DNA of 17,078 bases from CAXMST01 sp963700785 (GTDB lineage: Bacteria; Actinomycetota; Thermoleophilia; Solirubrobacterales; 70-9), in assembly GCA_963700785.1 (NCBI GenBank), contig CAVOYZ010000028.1, forward strand, positions 1-17,078, read 5' to 3'. Below the pieces are notes generated by a model. It saw nothing but the letters and a program-made list of their open reading frames with translations, was not told the origin of the DNA and did not search any database. This document shows positions 6,728 through 12,478 of the stretch, piece by piece. Both the position numbers and the translations under genes were made by a program. The stretch's first letter is position 1. Each line of letters begins with the position of its first letter.

Positions 6728-8263
6728 CTGAAGCGAATCTCACCCCTCGACGCGGCCTGGCTGCTATTGGAGTCGCGCGACACCCCGATGCACGTCGGCG
6801 GGCTGTTCGAGTTCACGAAGCCGCCCGACGCCGGCCCTGACTTCCTCGCGCTGACCCTGGCGCGAATGCGCCGGGAGCGGGCCGTCCCCCCACCCTGGAA
6901 CCTGAGGATCGTCGACGGCGGGCCGTTGGTCGGCCCGCGACTGCCGGTGATGCGCGAGGTCAAGGACGTCGATCTCGACTACCACGTCCGCCACTCCGCC
7001 CTGCCCCATCCCGGCAGCCAGCGCGAGCTCGGGATCCTCGTCTCGCGACTGCACAGCAACCAGCTCGATCTGCACCGGCCGCTCTGGGAGATCCACCTGA
7101 TCGAGGGCCTCGAGCGCAACCGCTTCGCGATGTACATGAAGATGCACCACTCGCTGATCGACGGCGTCAGCGGCATCCGGCTGATCCTGCGCACGCTGAG
7201 CACCGATCCCGAAAAGCGCGGAATGCGGGCCTTCTGGACGGTCGGCGCCGGATCGCGGCCGGCGCGGCCGGCGCAACCCGGCGGCGGGCCGCTGGACGCG
7301 ATCTTCGGCGCCGCGCTCGGCGGGGCCGAGGCAGCGATCGCACTCGGGCGGGCCGGCGTCGAGCTCGGCCGGGCATCGCTGGACGACGGTGCGCTCAGCG
7401 CCCCCTACATGACTCCCGACTCGGCCCTCGGCGGCCACCTCGAGGGCCAGCGGCGGTTCGCGACCCAGCAGTACGACCTCACCCGCCTGAAGCGGCTCGC
7501 GGTGGCCGCCGACTGCACGCTCAACGACATCGTGCTCTACCTGTCCTCGGCGGCGCTGCGGCGCTATCTCGGCGAGCACGGCACGATTCCCGAGCGGCCG
7601 TTGACCGCCGGAATCCCGGTCAACCTGCGCGAGGCCGACGATCAGAGCACCGGCACCGCGGTCGGCATGCTGGTCGCGGACCTGGGGACCAACATCGCCG
7701 ATCCGCTCGAGCGGATCGCGACGATCAAGGCCTCGACCGCGGAGGCGAAACGGCACCAGAGCGAGCTGCCGGCATCGGCACGGGCGCCCTACACGCTGCT
7801 GCTCAACGGCCCCTACATCGCCGGGCTGATCGCCGGGCTCGGCGGCAGCGCCCCGACCCCGTTCAGCCTCGCGATCTCGAACGTGCCGGGCCCGCGCGAG
7901 ACGCTCTACTTCAACGGCGCCAAGCTCGACGCGCTGTTCCCGCTCTCGCTGCTGACCCACGGCAACGCCCTCAACATCACCTGCCTGAGCTACGCCGGCA
8001 CGCTCAACTTCGGCTTCACCGGAGCCCGCGACACGCTTCCGCACCTGCAGCGGCTGGCGCTGTACATGGGCGACTCACTGGACGATCTGACCGAGACGCT
8101 GCTGCCGAAGCGCCGGCGCCGGCGCCGGGCAAAGGCCGGCTCCTCGAAGCGGGCAAAGGGGGTCCCGGCGAAGAGCCGGAAGGCGGCCGCCAAGGCCGGC
8201 GCCAAGGCCCGATCAGGCGCTGCGAAGGGGCGAAAGGCGAGCGGGTCGAAGACCAAGAGCTAG
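6728..8263 (+). CDS. Wax ester synthase/diacylglycerol acyltransferase (WS/DGAT) with H1-like basic tail
   Basis: WS/DGAT enzymes transfer fatty acyl groups from acyl-CoA to fatty alcohols or diacylglycerol, making storage wax esters or triacylglycerol at the membrane and lipid-body surface. The catalytic motif HHSLIDG (140-146) is intact. So are the N-terminal LKRISPLDAAWLLLE (1-15), PLWE (118-121) and, in the C-terminal domain, SNVPGPRE. I start at CTG 6728: it follows a strong GAGGAGGG by 7 nt and restores the family's usual M-x-x-(L/I)-SPLDA beginning. The first conventional in-frame start, ATG 6788, would delete that conserved segment. Residues 461-511 form an unusual tail of Lys, Arg, Ala, Gly and Ser, opening with KRRRRRR and continuing with AK/KA repeats like histone H1 or HupB C-termini. 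The tail is in frame and is not part of the acyltransferase fold. The GST-fold gene follows after 6 bp. Confidence 0.92.
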   Translation: MKRISPLDAAWLLLESRDTPMHVGGLFEFTKPPDAGPDFLALTLARMRRERAVPPPWNLRIVDGGPLVGPRLPVMREVKDVDLDYHVRHSALPHPGSQRELGILVSRLHSNQLDLHRPLWEIHLIEGLERNRFAMYMKMHHSLIDGVSGIRLILRTLSTDPEKRGMRAFWTVGAGSRPARPAQPGGGPLDAIFGAALGGAEAAIALGRAGVELGRASLDDGALSAPYMTPDSALGGHLEGQRRFATQQYDLTRLKRLAVAADCTLNDIVLYLSSAALRRYLGEHGTIPERPLTAGIPVNLREADDQSTGTAVGMLVADLGTNIADPLERIATIKASTAEAKRHQSELPASARAPYTLLLNGPYIAGLIAGLGGSAPTPFSLAISNVPGPRETLYFNGAKLDALFPLSLLTHGNALNITCLSYAGTLNFGFTGARDTLPHLQRLALYMGDSLDDLTETLLPKRRRRRRAKAGSSKRAKGVPAKSRKAAAKAGAKARSGAAKGRKASGSKTKS

Positions 8264-8269
8264 CCGGAG

Positions 8270-9028
8270 GTGGTCGCCCGGCTCTACACCCTCTCGCTCT
8301 CGCATCCCGGCATGGCGAGCAGGCTCGCCCTGGAGCACAAGGGGGTCGAGCATCAGGTGGTCGAGGTGCTGCCGGGGCTGCATCCGATCGTCGTTCGCGG
8401 GCTCGGATTCAGCGCGGCGACGGTTCCGGCCCTGCGGATCGACGGGATCCGGGTCCAGGGCTCGCTCGCGATCGCCCGGTACCTGGAGAGCACCCGCCCC
8501 GAGCCGCCCCTGTACCCGAGCGAGCCGCGGCAGCGTGCGGCGGTCGTCGAGGCGGAGCGCTGGGGGGAGTCGGTCCTGCAGCCGATCCCAAGACGAGTGT
8601 TTCGCTTCGCAGCCACCCGCAGCAAAGCGGTTCGCCGCTGGCTGGCCACCGAGGTGGTCGGGATGCCGCTGCCGGGGATCATGGCCGCCGCGAACAAGCC
8701 GATCGCGGCCCTGATGGGCAGGATCGCCGGGGCCGACGAGGCGCGGATCCGCGCTGACCTCGCGGCGCTGCCCGGGCTGCTCGATCAGGTCGAGCGCCTG
8801 ATCGAGGAGGGGACGATCGGCGGCCTGCAGGCGAACGCCGCCGACCTTCAGATCCTCAGCTCGATCCGCAGCCTCGAGAGCTTCGCCGATCTCGCACCGA
8901 TCATGGCTGATCGTCCGGCGACGCTGGCAGCCGCTCGGCGGGTGCCGGCGTTTCCCGGCCCGGTCCCGGCGGCCCTGCCGCAGGCATGGTTCGTTCAGGC
9001 TCAAGCCGCCGGCCGATTCGCCCGATAA
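8270..9028 (+). CDS. Glutathione S-transferase-fold protein
   Basis: A 252-residue protein whose N-terminal ~75 residues look like a thioredoxin-fold GST-N domain: a beta-alpha start (ARLYTLSLSHPGMASRLALEHKG), a turn with VPALRIDG (the cis-Pro region), then VQGSLAIARYLE, where the usual Glu/Ser pair that holds the thiol cofactor becomes Q-G-S. The rest is helical with an Arg/Ala-rich middle, as in GST-C. The catalytic thiol-activating Tyr, Ser or Cys is not obvious. Most actinobacteria use mycothiol rather than glutathione, so the natural cofactor is uncertain. The GTG at 8270 is required to keep the first strand; GGAGG (8266-8270) overlaps this codon, too close for a classical ribosome site, so coupling to the WS/DGAT gene 6 bp upstream is likely. 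A non-enzymatic GST-like adaptor is an alternative. Confidence 0.75.
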   Translation: MVARLYTLSLSHPGMASRLALEHKGVEHQVVEVLPGLHPIVVRGLGFSAATVPALRIDGIRVQGSLAIARYLESTRPEPPLYPSEPRQRAAVVEAERWGESVLQPIPRRVFRFAATRSKAVRRWLATEVVGMPLPGIMAAANKPIAALMGRIAGADEARIRADLAALPGLLDQVERLIEEGTIGGLQANAADLQILSSIRSLESFADLAPIMADRPATLAAARRVPAFPGPVPAALPQAWFVQAQAAGRFAR

Positions 9029-9032
9029 GGAG
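9027..9032 (+). promoter_or_regulatory. Shine-Dalgarno AAGGAG overlapping the upstream stop codon
   Basis: AAGGAG sits 6 nt before the ATG at 9039 and shares its first two bases with the TAA stop of the GST-fold gene (9026-9028). This is the clearest ribosome site in the window and supports coupled translation of the small downstream gene. Confidence 0.75.
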
Positions 9033-9038
9033 TCTCAG

Positions 9039-9290
9039 ATGGAAACCCGGACCGAGCGAGTAGTACTGCAGACGCCGAATCACGAGATCACCGGCGATAT
9101 CACCCTGCCCAAGGAGGGCTTCCGCAGCCGCCTCTCGGACTTCCTCAACCACGGCGAGGTGAACTTCATCTCGCTGATCAACGCGGAGGTCACGCCGCGG
9201 AACGGAAGCGCTCCCGCCGAGCCGACCAGCCGCTCGTTCATCGCCGTCGCGCGCAGCCACGTGCAGCTCGCCTACCCGGCGACCGACTAG
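9039..9290 (+). CDS. Small conserved protein of unknown function (83 aa)
   Basis: A soluble 83-residue protein without signal peptide or membrane segment. Visible blocks are RVVLQTPNHEITGDITLPKEGFRSRLSDFLN (about 7-37), GEVNFISLINAEVTP (39-53) and RSFIAVARSHVQLAYP (65-80). This alternating pattern looks like a small all-beta fold. I have seen this sequence type in actinobacterial, especially Thermoleophilia, genomes and believe it belongs to a domain of unknown function (possibly DUF6812), but I cannot verify the accession. The R-S-R-L-S-D-F-L motif and the closing SHVQLAYP look conserved. The gene has an excellent ribosome site and is the last of the plus-strand block, 12 bp from the convergent SDR gene. 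No function should be assigned; a regulatory or binding role is only a guess. Confidence 0.82.
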   Translation: METRTERVVLQTPNHEITGDITLPKEGFRSRLSDFLNHGEVNFISLINAEVTPRNGSAPAEPTSRSFIAVARSHVQLAYPATD

Positions 9291-9296
9291 GTCGCG

Positions 9297-9315
9297 GCCG
9301 CCCTACCGGGGCGGC
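9297..9315. terminator. GC-rich hairpin, probable bidirectional terminator
   Basis: GCCGCCC (9297-9303) and GGGCGGC (9309-9315) form a perfect 7-bp stem with a 5-nt loop between two convergent genes. It overlaps the SDR stop codon. There is no U tract on either strand, which is common for actinobacterial terminators, so function is probable rather than shown. Confidence 0.4.
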
Positions 9316-10070
9316 ATCCGGATCGCGCCGTCGAGCCGGACCGTCTCGCCGTTCATCATCGGGTTCTCGATGATCGCCGCGGCCAGCTGCGCATACTCCC
9401 CGGGACGGCCGAGCCGGCTCGGGAACGGCACCTGAGCGCCGAGCGCCGTGCGGGCCTCCTCCTCCATCGCCGCCATCATCGGCGTGTCGAACAGCCCTGG
9501 CGCGATCGCGACCACGCGGATCCCGCGCGAGGACAGGTCCCGGGCGGCCGGCAGGACCATGCCGACGACCCCGCCCTTGCTCGCCGAGTAGGCGATCTGG
9601 CCGATCTGGCCATCGAAGGCGGCGGCTGACGCGGTCGCGACGAAGACGCCGCGCTCCCCACCCTCGTCGGGCTCGTTCTCGTTCATCGAGGTCGCCGCGA
9701 GGCGCAGCAGGTTGAAGCTGCCGACCAGGTTCACCTGGAGCACGTTGTTGAAGATCTCCTGCGAGTGCGGCCCGGCTTTGCCGGTCACCCGCTGGGCCCA
9801 GCCGATCCCGGCGCAGGCGACGGCGATCCGCAGCCCGCGCTCCGGCCGCGAGGCCAGCTCGACGGCCGCCTGCACGGCGTCCTCGTCGGTGACGTTGGTC
9901 TCGGCGTAGTCGGCGCCGTCTCCGAGCTCGGCGGCAAGCGCCACCCCGGCCTCGGCGTTGAGGTCGGCGATCACCACCCGAGCGCCGGCCGCGTGCAGGT
10001 GGCGAACCGTCGCCTCCCCGAGCCCCGATGCACCGCCGCTGACGAGCGCGCCCGCCCCTCCGATCTCCAT
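9303..10070 (-). CDS. SDR-family dehydrogenase, 3-hydroxyacyl-CoA dehydrogenase type II (HSD10)-like
   Basis: A classical 255-residue short-chain dehydrogenase using NAD(H). The cofactor motif is SGGASGLG (11-18; G-x3-G-x-G), with Asp36 after the second strand favouring NAD+ over NADP+. The N-A-G motif appears as ACAG (85-88). The catalytic set is Asn114, Ser148, Tyr161 and Lys165 (YSASK). The sequence pattern is closest to HSD10/FadB2x-type enzymes that oxidise 3-hydroxyacyl-CoA or hydroxysteroids, including the GLFDTPM segment and a PFPSRLGRPGEYA segment near the C-terminus. It is the last gene of the minus-strand block, 9 bp after the antiporter. It has no good Shine-Dalgarno; instead TAGGCT sits 6 nt before its ATG, suggesting a leaderless transcript of its own. 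The enzyme class is firm; the exact substrate is not. Confidence 0.9.
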   Translation of the reverse strand: MEIGGAGALVSGGASGLGEATVRHLHAAGARVVIADLNAEAGVALAAELGDGADYAETNVTDEDAVQAAVELASRPERGLRIAVACAGIGWAQRVTGKAGPHSQEIFNNVLQVNLVGSFNLLRLAATSMNENEPDEGGERGVFVATASAAAFDGQIGQIAYSASKGGVVGMVLPAARDLSSRGIRVVAIAPGLFDTPMMAAMEEEARTALGAQVPFPSRLGRPGEYAQLAAAIIENPMMNGETVRLDGAIRMPPR

Positions 10071-10076
10071 CGGCGC

Positions 10077-10082
10077 AGCCTA
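10077..10082 (-). promoter_or_regulatory. Probable -10 box (TAGGCT) for a leaderless SDR mRNA
   Basis: Read on the minus strand, TAGGCT is followed by 6 nt and the SDR ATG at 10070. The antiporter's TAG stop (10082-10080) forms the first half of the box. The hexamer and spacing match the TANNNT, 6-7 nt, start layout known for leaderless actinobacterial mRNAs. No convincing -35 was seen. Confidence 0.5.
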
Positions 10083-12113
10083 ATCGGATCGCGACTCGCC
10101 GGCAGGGACGGCCGGCCGGATCGGCTCCCGCGTCCGGATCTGGAGACTGTCGGGAAAGCACCAGGCCCAGTGCTCACCGGGTTCGGCGCTGACGATCAGC
10201 GGATGGCCGGTCGCCGCGTAGTGGGCGGACGCGTGCTTGTTCGGCGAGCTGTCGCAGCAGCCGACGTGGCCGCAGACCAGGCAGACCCGAAGGTGCACCC
10301 ACTGATCGCCGCTCCGCAGGCAGGACTCGCAGCCGGCCGCGCTGGGGCGCACCGGCGCCGCCGTGCCGACGTGCTCGCAGCCGTCGCCGACCGGCTCGAA
10401 GCGGACGATCCGCTCGGTGTCGAGCAGCGCGTTGGCGGAGGCGCGCCCGCACTGGTGCAGGACCGCGTGGCCGATCCGCTCGGCCCCAGCGCTCTCGCCA
10501 GTGATCACCCGATCGACGCCGGCGGCAGCGATCGCCTCGACATCGTCGTCGAACTCGACCCGGGCGAGGATCTCGAGATCGGGGTTCAGCGCCCTGGCGA
10601 TCGAGGCAACCCGGAAGGTCGCCTCGAGCTCGTCGTCGGCGATCACCAGGAGCCGGGCATCGTGGACGCCGGCGCGCTCGAGGAGGTGCGCCTTGGTGTG
10701 GTCGCCCTGGATCACGCGCAGCCCCTCCGCGATCGCCTCCCGGGCACTGCCGGGGTTCAGCGTCGTGATCAGGAACGGCACCTCCGCCGAGCGCAACGCC
10801 GGCACCGCCGCCCTGGCGCCCTCGCCGTAACCGGCGAGGATCACGTGGCCGCTGAGGCCGTGGTCGGGCTCGACGCCGGAGGGCCGCAGCCGGCCGTCCT
10901 GGGGCGGCTCGGGAGGCGCCCCCGAGTCCAGCCCGAAGAGCCGGCTGCCGAGCGACGAGAGCGTCGGCGTCGCTGCCATCAGGATGACGGTGGTCGCGAT
11001 CAGCGTCTGGGTGCCGTCGGCGCCGAGATCGCCGGGCGACAGCCCCTCCGAGCGGCCGACCTGCTCGAGCACGAACGAGAACTCCCCGACCTGGGCGAGC
11101 AGCAGCGCCGAGGCGCCCGCGACCGCGGTCGAGTAGCCGAGCACCCGGACGCTGAGCGCCGTCGCGAGCGCCTTGATCACCAGCACGCCGAGCGCCGCGC
11201 CGGCCACCAGCGGGATGTTGTCGGCGACGAAGCCGACGTCCAAGAGCATCCCGATCGAGACGAAGAAGGTGGCGCTGAAGACGATCTGCAGCGGCAGGAT
11301 CTCGCTCAGCGCGTGCTGGCCGAAGCGGCTCTCACGGACGACGAGGCCGGCGAGGAAAGCGCCGAGCGAGACGCTGACGCCCGCGAGGCTGGTCAGGTAG
11401 GCGGTGCCGAAGCAGATCGCGATCACGGTGATCAGGAAGATCTCCGGCGAGCAGGTGCGGGCGACGACCTCGAGAATCGGCGGCATCAGGCGGCGGGCGA
11501 AGACCAGGACGGCGGCGATGATCGCGGCGGCGATCGCGAGCGCCCCGACGATCTCCCCGGGCGACCCACCGGAGGTCCCGAGCGCCGGGACGAGCAGCAC
11601 CATCGGGATGATCGCGAGGTCCTGGAAGAGGATCAAGCCGACGCTGGCGTTGCCCTGCTCCTCGCTCGTCTCGCCGCGGTCGGAGAGCAGCGCCAGCACC
11701 AGCGCGGTCGAGCTCAGGGCAACCAGCATGCCGGTGTAGATCGCCGGACGGATCGGGACGTCGAGCGCGATCAGCGCGACGACGACGATCACCACCGTCG
11801 CCAGCACCTGCAGCCCGCCGCCGAGGAAGAGCGCCCGCCAGAGCCGGGTCAGCCGCTCGAGGCTGAACTCCATCCCGATCGTGAACAGGAGCAGGATCAC
11901 CCCTACCTGGGCGGCCGCGTCGACGATCTCGAGGTCGGTGACCACCCCGAGCGAGTTCGGGCCGATCAGCACCCCCGCGAGCAGGAAGCCGACGATCGGC
12001 ACCAGCCCGATCCGCGCCCCCACGTAGGCGATCACGGTGCCGGCGACCAGCAGCGCCGCCAGCTCGGCGAGGAACTCGGGCGTCTCGCCCGCCGCCGTCA
12101 GCAGCTCAGGCAA
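10080..12113 (-). CDS. CPA2/Kef-type cation:proton antiporter with TrkA-N and C-terminal UBP zinc finger
   Basis: A 677-residue three-part protein. Residues about 15-395 are a CPA2 monovalent cation/proton antiporter with roughly 12 membrane segments, including SSTA (134-137), the Kef-like ILFQDLAIIP (161-170) and QVGEFSFV (341-348). Residues about 421-550 are a TrkA-N (RCK) nucleotide-binding domain with HVILAGYGEGA (423-433). Residues about 577-658 are a UBP-type zinc finger: Cys579/His581, Cys595-x2-Cys598, Cys611-x2-Cys614, Cys619, His627-x3-His631 and TGHP (635-638). No TrkA-C lobe is seen; the finger takes its place. Eukaryotic UBP fingers bind the free C-terminal Gly-Gly of ubiquitin; the bacterial role is unknown to me. 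The start is TTG at 12113, overlapping csaA's end by 8 bp. K+ or Na+ efflux gated by ligand binding is the inferred role. Confidence 0.9.
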   Translation of the reverse strand: MPELLTAAGETPEFLAELAALLVAGTVIAYVGARIGLVPIVGFLLAGVLIGPNSLGVVTDLEIVDAAAQVGVILLLFTIGMEFSLERLTRLWRALFLGGGLQVLATVVIVVVALIALDVPIRPAIYTGMLVALSSTALVLALLSDRGETSEEQGNASVGLILFQDLAIIPMVLLVPALGTSGGSPGEIVGALAIAAAIIAAVLVFARRLMPPILEVVARTCSPEIFLITVIAICFGTAYLTSLAGVSVSLGAFLAGLVVRESRFGQHALSEILPLQIVFSATFFVSIGMLLDVGFVADNIPLVAGAALGVLVIKALATALSVRVLGYSTAVAGASALLLAQVGEFSFVLEQVGRSEGLSPGDLGADGTQTLIATTVILMAATPTLSSLGSRLFGLDSGAPPEPPQDGRLRPSGVEPDHGLSGHVILAGYGEGARAAVPALRSAEVPFLITTLNPGSAREAIAEGLRVIQGDHTKAHLLERAGVHDARLLVIADDELEATFRVASIARALNPDLEILARVEFDDDVEAIAAAGVDRVITGESAGAERIGHAVLHQCGRASANALLDTERIVRFEPVGDGCEHVGTAAPVRPSAAGCESCLRSGDQWVHLRVCLVCGHVGCCDSSPNKHASAHYAATGHPLIVSAEPGEHWAWCFPDSLQIRTREPIRPAVPAGESRSD

Positions 12114-12450
12114 TCCGGTCCCCGACCTCGACCTCTCGGTCCGGCCGCAGCAGCACCACGCCCTGCGTTTCGTCGACGGCGCCGAGGACCAGCACCTCGG
12201 AGCGAACCGGGCCGATCTGCCGCGGCGGGAAGTTGACCACGGCGACGACCAGCGTGCCCTCGAGCTGCTCGCGGCCGTAGCTCTTGATCTGCGCCGAGGA
12301 TCGCTTGACGCCGATCTCCGGCCCGAAGTCGATCCTCAGCTTCCAGGCGGGCTTGCGGGCCTCGGGGAAGTCCTCGACCTCGATCACCCGGCCGACCCGC
12401 ATCTCGACCGAGGCGAACCGGTCCCAATCGATCTCAGGAAGGGTCCCCAT
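12106..12450 (-). CDS. csaA: CsaA-type tRNA-binding (EMAP-II/OB-fold) protein
   Basis: A 114-residue protein made of one tRNA-binding OB-fold, the usual length of CsaA. Matching features are the opening DWDRFASVEMRVGRVIEVE, then FPEARKPAWKLRIDFG (28-43), IGVKRSSAQI (46-55), VVAVVNFPPRQIGPVRSEV (68-86) and the closing VLLRPDREVEVGDRIA. CsaA homologues bind tRNA and have been described as protein-export chaperones in Bacillus; the true cellular job is unsettled. It starts at ATG 12450 with no Shine-Dalgarno; a TAGCTT (12465-12460) lies 9 nt upstream. Its last 3 codons overlap the antiporter start by 8 bp, so the two are probably co-translated. It diverges from the P450 gene across only 28 bp. 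There is no methionyl-tRNA synthetase part, so this is not a MetG C-terminus. Confidence 0.92.
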   Translation of the reverse strand: MGTLPEIDWDRFASVEMRVGRVIEVEDFPEARKPAWKLRIDFGPEIGVKRSSAQIKSYGREQLEGTLVVAVVNFPPRQIGPVRSEVLVLGAVDETQGVVLLRPDREVEVGDRIA

Positions 12451-12478
12451 GCGGCTGAGAAGCTACTAGCCTGGACCC
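12451..12478. promoter_or_regulatory. 28-bp divergent promoter region between csaA and the P450 gene
   Basis: Only 28 bp separate two divergent start codons, and neither gene has a Shine-Dalgarno. On the plus strand TAGCCT (12467-12472) is 6 nt before the P450 ATG. On the minus strand TAGCTT (12465-12460) is 9 nt before the csaA ATG. The two boxes are nearly adjacent, and any -35 elements would lie inside the opposite gene. Leaderless or almost leaderless transcripts are expected from this geometry. Confidence 0.5.

Noticed and set aside
4308..6743. 811-codon minus-strand open frame opposite gluQ and the flavin monooxygenase
   Set aside because: Antisense shadow with no recognisable domain; both opposite genes carry complete catalytic motifs.
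8110..8130. Tandem CGCCGG repeat as a possible simple-sequence switch
   Set aside because: It encodes the Arg run of the acyltransferase tail in frame, and the repeat number is small; no evidence of phase variation.
9765..12236. 823-codon plus-strand open frame opposite the antiporter
   Set aside because: Its Arg/Asp/Gln/His-rich composition is typical of antisense to a hydrophobic protein; it has no domain, and the minus-strand antiporter is unambiguous.
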